Assembly (NCBI GenBank): GCA_037482015.1
Contig: JBBFKT010000002.1
Span: 1-64,000, forward strand
Direction of reading: 5' to 3'
Source: Thermodesulforhabdaceae bacterium
Lineage (GTDB): Bacteria > Desulfobacterota > Syntrophobacteria > Syntrophobacterales > Thermodesulforhabdaceae
DNA length: 64,000 bases
This document shows, in pieces, positions 26,437 to 34,309 of the stretch. Each line of letters opens with the position of its first letter. Within the stretch, counting starts at the first letter, position 1. The notes beneath the pieces were generated by a model that saw nothing but the letters and a program-made list of their open reading frames with translations, was not told where the DNA came from and did not search any database. The position numbers were made by a program, and so were the translations under genes.

Positions 26437-27984
26437 GTGTCTGGAGAACTTGTAATAAATGCAGCTCCTTATGAAACTCGAGTTGCTCTATTGGAGAACG
26501 GGCATGTGGTTGAGTTTTATTTTGAGAGGCCATCTGATAAAGGTATTACCGGTAATATATATAAAGGAAGAGTTGTAAGAGTGCTTCCAGGTATGCAGTC
26601 GGCCTTCGTTGATATTGGTTTGGAGAGGGCGGCATTCCTTCATGTAGGGGACGTGATTTTTAATCACGAAGACATAGCTCTTGAAGAATTTCTGCAGTGT
26701 GAAAACGGAACGGGCGATAACGATAAACAGCCCAACGATTTACAAACTTCCTTTCTGGAGTCATCACCTATAGAAGATTTGCTTCGAGAAGGACAGGAAA
26801 TTCTGGTTCAAATAGCCAAGGAACCACTCGGCACAAAAGGAGCCCGGGTTACTACTAATATTACGATACCAGGAAGGAAGCTGGTCCTTATGCCGCTTGC
26901 TCGCCATGTGGGCGTATCGAGGCGGATTGAGGACGAAGTTGAACGGGAACGACTGAGAGAACTCATGAATTCCATCAAGCCATCCAATATAGGCTTTATT
27001 GTAAGGACAGCCGCTGATGGAACGGATGAGCGAAAGCTTGTTGCCGAGATGGATTTTCTCCTGAAGGTTTGGGAAAATATTAAAGAAAAGGCATCGAAAG
27101 CACCTGTTCCTTCGCTTATTTATAGAGAACTGGACATTACTCTTAGGGCAGCTAGAGACCTCTTCGCTAAAGAGGTGGAAAGGCTCATTGTGGATTCCGA
27201 GAAGGAATATGAGAAAATTGTTAACTTTCTGGAAACCTTTGCTCCCGGCCTCACAACTCAGGTGGAGCTTTATCGTGGTAGCCAGCCTATTTTCGACTTT
27301 TACGGTATTGAAATGGAAATTCAAAGAGCTCTTGAAAAAAAGGTCTGGCTCAAATCCGGAGGGTATATTGTAATAGAATCCACAGAGGCTCTTACCACCA
27401 TAGATGTTAATACAGGAAGGTATGTGGGTAAGAGGAATCTGGATGAGACGATTCTCAAAACAAACCTGGAGGCGGTTCAAGAAATTGCCTGTCAGCTTAG
27501 ACTTAGAAACATTGGTGGCATTATAATTATCGATTTTATTGACATGGAAAAGCCTTCAGATCGGGAGAGAGTTTTTCAGGCTCTGCTGGATGCTCTGAAG
27601 CGAGACCGAAGCAAAACCAAAGTCCTGCCCATGTCGGAATTTGGACTTGTGCAGATGACTCGAAAGAGAACGCGAGAAAGCATTGGACGACTTCTACATG
27701 AAGCTTGTCCTTATTGTGAAGGCACAGGGTTAATCAGGTCGAAGCAATCGATTTGTTACGAAATTCTGCGGGCGATAGAAAGGGACAGGAACGAGCTTTT
27801 TGGAAAATCCGTGGTTGTAAGGGCTCATCCGGATGTGGTGGGGCTTTTCTATGACGATGAGAGATCATCCTTTGAATATGTGGAAGAGAGTTTGCATGCA
27901 AGGATATACCTTCAACCTGATGCTTCCTTGCATCATGAGGAATTTGACATTGCGGTTCTTGGAGAAGAGAGGAGGAGCGAGTGA
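26437..27984 (+). CDS. rng: Ribonuclease G (Rne/Rng family)
   Basis: Endoribonuclease that cuts AU-rich single-stranded RNA, including the 16S rRNA 5' end and mRNAs. It is 515 aa, RNase G size without the RNase E scaffold tail. An S1 domain (GNIYKGRVVRVLPGMQSAFV) is near residues 39-58. The catalytic region TTIDVNTGRYVG near 321 and a second aspartate in IIDFIDM near 364 bind magnesium. CPYCEGTG near 427 is the zinc link that joins monomers. The GTG start follows GGGGG. Its stop overlaps the hemL start. Confidence 0.93.
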   Translation: MSGELVINAAPYETRVALLENGHVVEFYFERPSDKGITGNIYKGRVVRVLPGMQSAFVDIGLERAAFLHVGDVIFNHEDIALEEFLQCENGTGDNDKQPNDLQTSFLESSPIEDLLREGQEILVQIAKEPLGTKGARVTTNITIPGRKLVLMPLARHVGVSRRIEDEVERERLRELMNSIKPSNIGFIVRTAADGTDERKLVAEMDFLLKVWENIKEKASKAPVPSLIYRELDITLRAARDLFAKEVERLIVDSEKEYEKIVNFLETFAPGLTTQVELYRGSQPIFDFYGIEMEIQRALEKKVWLKSGGYIVIESTEALTTIDVNTGRYVGKRNLDETILKTNLEAVQEIACQLRLRNIGGIIIIDFIDMEKPSDRERVFQALLDALKRDRSKTKVLPMSEFGLVQMTRKRTRESIGRLLHEACPYCEGTGLIRSKQSICYEILRAIERDRNELFGKSVVVRAHPDVVGLFYDDERSSFEYVEESLHARIYLQPDASLHHEEFDIAVLGEERRSE

Positions 27985-29288
27985 TGGCGTCTAGGGAGTT
28001 GTCTAGTAGTTTGTATGAAAGGGCAAAGAAGGTGCTTCCTGGGGGAGTTAATAGTCCCGTGAGGTCAGCTCGAGCTGTGGGAACTCATCCAATCTTCATT
28101 AAAAAAGCTCATGGATCATTTATTTGGGATGAAGACGGCAATAGATATATAGATTACGTATGTTCCTGGGGACCCCTAATCCTTGGACACAGCCATCCAG
28201 AAGTGGTTAAGGCTATTCAGGAAGCGGCTGAAAAGGGCACTTCTTACGGGATTCCCTGCCGTCTTGAAGTGGAAATGGCAGAACAAGTGGTGAAAATGGT
28301 TCCATCCATTGAAGTGGTTAGGTTCGTAAATTCTGGGACAGAAGCTGTTATGAGCGCTATAAGGCTTGCTAGAGGAGTCACTGGTCGGAAAAAGATTATA
28401 AAGTTCGACGGATGTTATCATGGTCATAGCGATGCCTTATTAGCGAAATCTGGGTCCGGGGTTGCAACCTTTGGAGTGCCTGGTAGTGCGGGAGTTCCGG
28501 AAGAAGTAGTTTCTCAGACGATTATTCTTCCATACAACGATTTGAAAGCCGTCGAAATGGTAATGGACAGTGACGGGAAGAACATAGCCGCAGTTATTGT
28601 TGAACCAGTGGCGGGAAACATGGGAGTTGTTCCGCCAGAAGAAGGGTTCCTTGCTGGTCTTAAAAATCTTTGCGAAAGACATGGATCTCTTCTGATTTTT
28701 GATGAGGTTATTACAGGGTTTAGGCTCGCCCCTGGAGGAGCTCAGGAATACTACGGGATAAAACCTGATATTACCTGCCTTGGTAAGATCATTGGAGGAG
28801 GGCTTCCCGTTGGAGCTTACGGAGCATCGTCTGATATTATGAGATATGTAGCCCCTGATGGTCCAGTCTATCAGGCTGGGACTCTTTCCGGAAATCCTCT
28901 CGCTATGGCTGCAGGGCTGGCTACTTTGAGAATTTTAGAACAGAATAGCATTTACGACGACTTAGAAAAGAAGTCCGAATATCTCGAGCGTGGGTTAAGA
29001 GAAGTGTCAGATAAGCTAGGTGTTGCGGTAACCATTCAGAGAGTTGCTTCCATGGGTTGTGGTTTTTTCATAGATAAGCCTGTGAAAAACTTCGATGACG
29101 CTAAGGAGTGCGATACGGAAGCTTATGGGGTTTTTTTTAGGGAGATGCTGAATCGAGGCATTTATCTTGCTCCGTCTCAATTTGAAGCATTTTTTGTGAG
29201 CAATGCTCACACGGTAGAAGACCTTGATTTAACAATTAAAGCGGCAGGAGAAGCTCTTGTAAGTGTTCAGAACATGAGGAAGCGGTAA
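27984..29288 (+). CDS. hemL: Glutamate-1-semialdehyde 2,1-aminomutase
   Basis: PLP enzyme of the C5 pathway: turns glutamate-1-semialdehyde into 5-aminolevulinate for heme, siroheme and cobamides. It is 434 aa. The aminotransferase III motifs are clear: GVNSPVR near 21, FVNSGTEA near 114, FDEVITGFR at 239-247 and the PLP lysine K268 in CLGKIIGGGLP. The partner hemA is at 57580 in this window, so ALA synthesis is complete here though split. ATG at 27984 overlaps the rng stop; GTG at 27981 is the alternative. Confidence 0.96.
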   Translation: MASRELSSSLYERAKKVLPGGVNSPVRSARAVGTHPIFIKKAHGSFIWDEDGNRYIDYVCSWGPLILGHSHPEVVKAIQEAAEKGTSYGIPCRLEVEMAEQVVKMVPSIEVVRFVNSGTEAVMSAIRLARGVTGRKKIIKFDGCYHGHSDALLAKSGSGVATFGVPGSAGVPEEVVSQTIILPYNDLKAVEMVMDSDGKNIAAVIVEPVAGNMGVVPPEEGFLAGLKNLCERHGSLLIFDEVITGFRLAPGGAQEYYGIKPDITCLGKIIGGGLPVGAYGASSDIMRYVAPDGPVYQAGTLSGNPLAMAAGLATLRILEQNSIYDDLEKKSEYLERGLREVSDKLGVAVTIQRVASMGCGFFIDKPVKNFDDAKECDTEAYGVFFREMLNRGIYLAPSQFEAFFVSNAHTVEDLDLTIKAAGEALVSVQNMRKR

Positions 29289-29298
29289 CAAAAAAAGA

Positions 29299-29327
29299 TT
29301 GACTAAATGAGTTACTATGTGTTAGAT
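29299..29327 (+). promoter_or_regulatory. Possible promoter for the F0 operon
   Basis: TTGACT (29299-29304) with TTAGAT (29322-29327) at 17 bases, just after the hemL stop. The -35 is good and the -10 weak. A Rex-like site lies immediately downstream. Confidence 0.4.
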
Positions 29328-29331
29328 GGCG

Positions 29332-29349
29332 TTGTGAAGGTTTACACGA
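29332..29349 (+). promoter_or_regulatory. Rex-like operator before atpZ
   Basis: TTGTGA (29332-29337), six bases, then ACACGA (29344-29349), compared with the Rex consensus TTGTGA-N6-TCACAA. The left half is perfect and the right half matches four of six. It sits between the candidate promoter and the atpZ ATG, and rex is the last gene of this cluster, so autogenous and redox control of the F0 genes is plausible. Confidence 0.5.
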
Positions 29350-29359
29350 GATAGGAATC

Positions 29360-29608
29360 ATGAAAAAAAAAACTAGACAATACATCAAGCAAGTTGCAAA
29401 TGCATCAACAGTTGGGCTTTCTATAGCTTTTGCGATATTCATTGGGCTGGGCATCGGTTTTTGGCTTGACGGTAAATTAGGAACCTGGCCCTGGCTTACG
29501 ATGATCTTTATGGTTTTTGGGATAGTAGCTGGCTACAGGAATTATTATAGATTCGCTAAGCGTCAGCAAAAAGAGGAAGAGGAGAAGCGAGATCTTGGTA
29601 GTAGTTGA
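29360..29608 (+). CDS. atpZ: AtpZ/AtpI family F0F1-ATPase assembly subunit
   Basis: 82 residues with two membrane helices: AFAIFIGLGIGFWLDGKLG near 26-44 and PWLTMIFMVFGIVAGYRNYYRF near 48-69. This is the typical AtpZ/AtpQ hairpin found at the head of F0 operons, thought to help c-ring assembly or magnesium entry. The charged tail is rich in Lys and Glu. The ATG lies 11 bases after a Rex-like site. Its end overlaps the next gene by 14 bases. Confidence 0.82.
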   Translation: MKKKTRQYIKQVANASTVGLSIAFAIFIGLGIGFWLDGKLGTWPWLTMIFMVFGIVAGYRNYYRFAKRQQKEEEEKRDLGSS

Positions 29609-29993
29609 TAGAGAGCTAAATCTAATTGTTGAAAAGATAAAGATCGTTAACGGTCTGCTAGGGGCAATAGCTATACTGATTGGGTGTGCAGTTTCGTGGA
29701 AAACAGGAATTGGTGTTTTTGTTGGATGGCTTTTGATGGCTCTTAATCTCGAAGTCTTGGAATGGCAACTAAAGAGGATTTTTGGCGGAGCTGTTCCACC
29801 GAGGAATAAATTTGCAGTGTTTTTGAAGTATTATGTTAGGTTTCTTGTGCTTGTTGCTATTATATGGTTGATAATAGATTTAGGACTAGTTCAGCCTTTA
29901 GCTCTTTCGGCTGGGCTTTTGGTTTTTGGACTTAGTTTTATTGTGGTTGCGGGTGAAATATTTATCAAAATGGTCTTAAAAAGAGAGGGATAG
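29595..29993 (+). CDS. atpI: ATP synthase subunit I (AtpI)
   Basis: 132 residues with four membrane segments, matching the ATP synthase I family that assists assembly of the c-ring. Sequence identity in this family is low; position between atpZ and atpB makes the assignment secure. The start appears to be TTG at 29595, preceded by GAGGAG inside the atpZ coding end, so translation is coupled. Four bases separate its stop from atpB. Confidence 0.75.
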   Translation: MVVVDRELNLIVEKIKIVNGLLGAIAILIGCAVSWKTGIGVFVGWLLMALNLEVLEWQLKRIFGGAVPPRNKFAVFLKYYVRFLVLVAIIWLIIDLGLVQPLALSAGLLVFGLSFIVVAGEIFIKMVLKREG

Positions 29994-29997
29994 AACG

Positions 29998-30723
29998 ATG
30001 GAACATCCGGTTCTTTTTTTGCCGCTTTTGCTTCAGAAGTTAGGTATACCAGTAGTCTTAAGCGCTGATGAAGCGCATACGCTTCTTCAGAAGCTTCTTC
30101 TTCCCCATGTTATTTACGGGTGGCTCATAATGGGGATTCTGATCGCTATAGCCTGGATGGTTTCTAAAAAGCTAGAAGTAGTGCCTGAGAAAGGTCAAAA
30201 CTTCTTCGAAACGGTGCTGGTTGGTATCGAGGACTTTATGATTGGTATTGTTGGCGAAGAAGGTCGATTTCTCTTTCCTCTTATTGCTTCGCTGGGGATT
30301 TTCATCCTTTGTAGCAATTATATGGGCATGATCCCTGGATTTTACGCTCCTACGGCTAATTTGAACACAACTCTTGCCTGCGCTCTTATAGTTGTTGTTT
30401 TTACTCACGTTTTAGGCGTTAAATATCATGGCATAAAATATATTAAACACTTTCTTGGTCCGGTTCCGTGGTTGATACCACTTATTTTTCCGATCGAAAT
30501 TATAAGCCATCTGTCAAGAATTCTCAGCCTTTCCATCCGTCTTTTCGGAAATATCTTTGGTGAAGAACTGGTGCTTGGTATTCTCTTCCTTCTTGCAGGA
30601 CTTTATCTTGCTCCGCTTCCAATGATGGTATTGGGACTCTTTACAGGATTTATTCAGGCATTTATATTCTGTGTTCTTTCTATGATGTATTTTGCTGGAG
30701 CTATGGAAGAAGCCCATCATTAA
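29998..30723 (+). CDS. atpB: ATP synthase F0 subunit a
   Basis: Membrane half-channel subunit of F0, 241 aa with five or six helices. The essential arginine lies in ILSLSIRLFGNIFGEEL near residue 181, which carries the ion-exchange function against the c-ring. An MLILSNYMG-like segment (ILCSNYMGMIPG) near 101 is also typical. It is followed by atpE. The F1 genes and the b subunits are not in the window, so the enzyme is encoded in at least two loci, as in many Desulfobacterota. Confidence 0.95.
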   Translation: MEHPVLFLPLLLQKLGIPVVLSADEAHTLLQKLLLPHVIYGWLIMGILIAIAWMVSKKLEVVPEKGQNFFETVLVGIEDFMIGIVGEEGRFLFPLIASLGIFILCSNYMGMIPGFYAPTANLNTTLACALIVVVFTHVLGVKYHGIKYIKHFLGPVPWLIPLIFPIEIISHLSRILSLSIRLFGNIFGEELVLGILFLLAGLYLAPLPMMVLGLFTGFIQAFIFCVLSMMYFAGAMEEAHH

Positions 30724-30802
30724 GCTTTGAGACTTGAGAGGAAGGCCGGTGTGTTTTGATGGTTTAACAATAAAAAAATTTACGTTCGGAGGAGGAGTTG
30801 CT

Positions 30803-31183
30803 ATGCGTAGAACTGGTTTGATGACTTTGTTGTTCTCCCTTGGTTTGACCGCTCTCGCTTTTGCCGCTGAACCGGGAAAAGCTGGGGATGCAAGCACAGT
30901 TGCAGCAGGACTTGGTTTCTTCTCATACTCAGCCATCGCTGCAGGGCTTGCTATTACCTTCGCAGCCCTCGGGTGCGGAATAGGTCAGGGTATTGCTGTT
31001 AGAGGTTCAGTAGAAGGCATCGCTAGAAACCCTGAAACGTCTGGTAAGATCACCGTGACCATGCTCATCGGTCTGGCGATGATCGAATCTTTGACGATCT
31101 ACGCTCTCGTTATCGCTCTCATTCTTATTTACGCAAACCCTGTAAGCAAGCTAATCCAGGGATTTATAGGATTGGCTAAGTAG
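30803..31183 (+). CDS. atpE: ATP synthase F0 subunit c with N-terminal signal-like extension
   Basis: 126 residues from the ATG at 30803, which has GGAGGAG upstream. Residues 1-22 look like a signal peptide (cut after AFA), an extension seen in some anaerobes. The two c-subunit helices follow, with [10 protein letters not shown] near 59-68, the RNP loop at 75-77 and the ion-binding glutamate E95 in [13 protein letters not shown]62, E95, S96 and Y100 stand at the spacing of the sodium ligands in the Ilyobacter c-ring, but T67 of that protein is Leu here. A strong hairpin follows the gene. Confidence 0.93.
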   Translation: MRRTGLMTLLFSLGLTALAFAAEPGKAGDASTVAAGLGFFSYSAIAAGLAITFAALGCGIGQGIAVRGSVEGIARNPETSGKITVTMLIGLAMIESLTIYALVIALILIYANPVSKLIQGFIGLAK

Positions 31184-31228
31184 TAGAGTTTCCCGTTGAA
31201 AAGTTTATTTTCATATTAGTTAGACATC

Positions 31229-31263
31229 GAAATGAAGGGAGGTTTGGGTTCTCCCTTCATTTC
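31229..31263 (+). terminator. Stem-loop between atpE and rex
   Basis: GAAATGAAGGGAG (31229-31241) and CTCCCTTCATTTC (31251-31263) form a perfect 13-bp stem with a 9-base loop. Only a short T-rich stretch follows (TTCAATCT), so it probably reduces, or protects the end of, the F0 transcript before rex. Confidence 0.7.
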
Positions 31264-31288
31264 TTCAATCTGTAAATAAAAGGGCGCC

Positions 31289-31921
31289 ATGAAGTTCACA
31301 AAAATACCCCTTGCAACTATTAACAGACTTTCGGTTTATCTCAGGGTTCTTCAGGAACTTGTGGGTGAGGATGTGGAAGTTATCCCATCCGAAAAACTTG
31401 CTAAATACTGCGGTGTGAACCCTGCCCAGATAAGAAAAGATCTTGCTTACTTCGGTGAATTCGGCGTTCGCGGGGTCGGATACCGAGTGGTGGACCTCGT
31501 TCACCAAATTAGGGAAATCTTAGGTCTAAACCGCACCTGGAACCTTGCCATGGTGGGGATCGGAAATCTTGGTTCCGCCCTTATAAGATACGCAAATTTC
31601 GTAAAACATGGTTATATTTTTGTCGCAGCTTTCGACGTTGATCCTAATAAGGTTGGAAAGCGTTTACCTAACGGGCTTATTGTAAACCACATAGACGAAC
31701 TCGAAGAGATTGTAAAAGAAAGGAACGTTTCTGTAGGTATTATTGCAACTCCCGCAAGTGCCGCTCAAAGTGTAGCAAATCAGCTTGTTCTTGCGGGGGT
31801 CAATGGGATCCTTAATTTCGCCCCTGTTCAGATTCAAGTCCCGGATTGTTGTTATGTCGAGAATATAGATTTCACTATAAAGTTAGATGCGATTGCATAT
31901 CATCTGTCAGCTAATTTCTGA
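31289..31921 (+). CDS. rex: Redox-sensing transcriptional repressor Rex
   Basis: 210 residues. An N-terminal winged helix (TINRLSVYLRVLQEL, NPAQIRKDLAYFGEFGVRGVGY) binds DNA. A Rossmann domain (MVGIGNLGSALIRYANF near 89-105) senses the NADH/NAD+ ratio. High NADH releases it from sites like TTGTGA-N6-TCACAA, usually freeing fermentative, respiratory and energy genes. It follows the F0 genes, an order also known in Desulfovibrio. The ATG follows a weak site. Its last 15 bases overlap the convergent UvrA-like gene. Confidence 0.94.
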   Translation: MKFTKIPLATINRLSVYLRVLQELVGEDVEVIPSEKLAKYCGVNPAQIRKDLAYFGEFGVRGVGYRVVDLVHQIREILGLNRTWNLAMVGIGNLGSALIRYANFVKHGYIFVAAFDVDPNKVGKRLPNGLIVNHIDELEEIVKERNVSVGIIATPASAAQSVANQLVLAGVNGILNFAPVQIQVPDCCYVENIDFTIKLDAIAYHLSANF

Positions 31922-34309
31922 TGAAGGACCTTCGTAAATTATATTACCTCCATGGGGGCCATTGCCGGGTCCCATAACTATAGTCCAGTCACTAACGTTT
32001 TTAACTGAATCGTGAGAGTCACAAACAATAATGGTGTTTCCAGACGATAAGAGGCGTTTCCAGAAATCTATAAGATTTCCTATGTCTATCAGATGCAAAC
32101 CTGCTGTGGGTTGATCGAAGCAAATAACCTGGTGTTTGCCGGGTGATTGAGAAAAAACAACCTGTCTTATCATCCATATTTTATAGAGTTCCCCGCCAGA
32201 TAAACTAATTAGAGGCTGTCCCATGGTTATATGAGAAAGCCTTGTTGATATTGCCATCTCCAGAACAGCCTGGATTCCAGGGATAAAGTGGAAAAGTCTT
32301 GAAACGTTTCCAAGATTCATATCCAGCACATCGGCAATAGAATATCCTTTGTATTTTACAAGCAATACTTCATCCCGGTATCTTCTGCCGTTGCAGGAAG
32401 GGCAGGGCACGGAAAGCCTCAAATAATTGGAACTGCTATTAGAAACAAATCCTTTGCCACCACAGCGAAAACAAGCTCCATCGGGGGTGTTCCAAGAAAA
32501 GTGGGAAGGCTTTAAACCCTTCTGTTTGGCTTCCTTCAGTTGGGCAAAGAATTGGCGAATCGGAGTAAAAATATTAAGAAAGGTTGCCACAGTAGATCGT
32601 TCAGTCGGCATCACTATAGCCATTTTTTCTTTTACAGGTATCACAGAATCAATAAATTGAGGTGAACGAAGTTCTTTATAGGTTTTGACCTTGATGGGTT
32701 TTTTCAAAAACTCAGATCTGATAGCCGGCACAAGACCGTCAAAGACAAGGGAAGTTTTGCCAGACCCCACAGGTCCAGTAACGTAAGTTAAAAGCCCTAT
32801 AGGAAAAGATGCTGAGACATTATTTAGATTGTGAACCGTAACACCGACCAGCGTTATTTTTTTAGATCTTTTAAGAGCAGACCGTTTTGACATGTGAATC
32901 GTTTGGTGGGTGTCCGATAAACTTATGCGTCCCTTGGGGTAATCTTTCACTGATCCGCTCCAGATTACTTGCCCGCCTTCTGTTCCCGCTCCAGGACCAA
33001 GTTCCACAACAAAATTTGCCATTTCAAGAGCTTCCGGGTGATGATCGACGATTATTACAGTTTGCCCCATTTCTATTAACGTTTCGATCTTTTGCTTGAA
33101 TTGAACTCGCTCGCTGGTATCAAGAAATTTCAAAGGTTCATCGAAGATGGTCAGAACCCCTACGGGTGGGTTCTTCCAAAATTCGATGAGACGAAGCTTC
33201 TGGAGTTCTCCGGCGGATAGAGTAAAAAGATGTCTTTCAAGCGAAAGGTAGTCGAGGTGGAACTCATGAGCAGACTTTAACCACTCAAGATAAGGATTTA
33301 ATAGTCCATCTTTTAGGCTGAGATCGAATTTTTCCATCCAGTCTTTTACTGCGGATATAGGAAGAGAAAGCAATTCCGGAAATGAGTGATCGTGAAGCAA
33401 CACTTGGAACACAAGAGGATTTCGCTTTGTGCCGTGGCAAACTTCACAACCTGTGGCTCCACAGTTACTGCACTGACCGAAGGGATGACCGATATTAAAA
33501 ATATGGGTTGAAAGAGAAGGGAAGAGTTGACCACAACAGGAACAGATTGGCTTGCTGGAAAAAGAAATTTGTTCTCCGTCGGGCGAGACGAAAACAACTC
33601 TGTCGCACTCACTCAACCTAAGAGCTGTGGCGCAAGAATCCACAAGCCGACTGCGAGCTTCCTCATCCACAATAAACCTATCAACAACCACGGAAAATTC
33701 GTGTTCTTTTCTCCATCCGATTTCTTCTAGAGAGTCGGCAGTGATGACTTTACCATCCAGGATGAACCTTACAAAACCTTCTCGAAGAAGTTGTTTAATC
33801 GTCGATGGAATTTTGGAGTGAGATATTGGACGCATGGGGGCGGTAATGTAAAATCTGGTTCCTTGAGCATAACGATGAATTATTTCATTTGCTATAGTAA
33901 CTGGATCCCAGGCTGCAACAGGTTCTTTGCATTTCGGACAGTAGATCGTTCCCATAGTGACGAATAGATTTGCCAATACGTCGTTAATCCCTGTGAATTC
34001 TCCGATAGATGTTTTAAGAATATTTGACGGTATCTTTTGTTTTAAGGCCACTGTCACTGGTAGGTTGCTCACGATTTCTACCTGGGGGATCCTGATTGGT
34101 GCAATATCCGATCCTGTGACTTTGCTTAATAACTGGGAATATGTCAGAAAAGATCTAGCAAATATAGTTTCAAAGACGAGGGACGATTTACCTGATCCGC
34201 TAACCCCTGTTAAAAGGGTTACTGCATTAATAGGAATTTCGAGATGATCAATTTTTAGATTATTCGTTCTGGCGTTATGAATGATAATTGTCTTACGGGA
34301 AAGCTTCAT
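31907..34309 (-). CDS. UvrA-like double ABC ATPase, divergent paralogue
   Basis: 800 residues against about 940 for UvrA. Two ABC ATPase units are present. Walker A is GVSGSGKSS (35-43) and GPVGSGKTS (512-520). The signatures are LSAGE (364-368) and LSGGE (703-707). Walker B is FDEP (389-392) and FDQP (731-734), where the catalytic Glu of the second unit is Gln (Q733). UvrA-type zinc cysteines remain at C124/C127, C280/C283/C288/C291, C613/C616 and C636/C639. The usual excision-repair UvrA keeps Glu in both units, so this is a paralogue (compare UvrA2/DrrC types) of unknown target. It overlaps the pdxA end by 17 bases. Confidence 0.82.
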   Translation of the reverse strand: MKLSRKTIIIHNARTNNLKIDHLEIPINAVTLLTGVSGSGKSSLVFETIFARSFLTYSQLLSKVTGSDIAPIRIPQVEIVSNLPVTVALKQKIPSNILKTSIGEFTGINDVLANLFVTMGTIYCPKCKEPVAAWDPVTIANEIIHRYAQGTRFYITAPMRPISHSKIPSTIKQLLREGFVRFILDGKVITADSLEEIGWRKEHEFSVVVDRFIVDEEARSRLVDSCATALRLSECDRVVFVSPDGEQISFSSKPICSCCGQLFPSLSTHIFNIGHPFGQCSNCGATGCEVCHGTKRNPLVFQVLLHDHSFPELLSLPISAVKDWMEKFDLSLKDGLLNPYLEWLKSAHEFHLDYLSLERHLFTLSAGELQKLRLIEFWKNPPVGVLTIFDEPLKFLDTSERVQFKQKIETLIEMGQTVIIVDHHPEALEMANFVVELGPGAGTEGGQVIWSGSVKDYPKGRISLSDTHQTIHMSKRSALKRSKKITLVGVTVHNLNNVSASFPIGLLTYVTGPVGSGKTSLVFDGLVPAIRSEFLKKPIKVKTYKELRSPQFIDSVIPVKEKMAIVMPTERSTVATFLNIFTPIRQFFAQLKEAKQKGLKPSHFSWNTPDGACFRCGGKGFVSNSSSNYLRLSVPCPSCNGRRYRDEVLLVKYKGYSIADVLDMNLGNVSRLFHFIPGIQAVLEMAISTRLSHITMGQPLISLSGGELYKIWMIRQVVFSQSPGKHQVICFDQPTAGLHLIDIGNLIDFWKRLLSSGNTIIVCDSHDSVKNVSDWTIVMGPGNGPHGGNIIYEGPSSEIS

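Noticed and set aside
26764-27480. A 238-codon frame antisense to rng
   Set aside because: Lies wholly inside rng, whose catalytic motifs are intact; a shadow frame without its own signals.
31907-34309. Housekeeping excinuclease UvrA
   Set aside because: Too short, altered signature, and Gln in the second Walker B; better called a paralogue.
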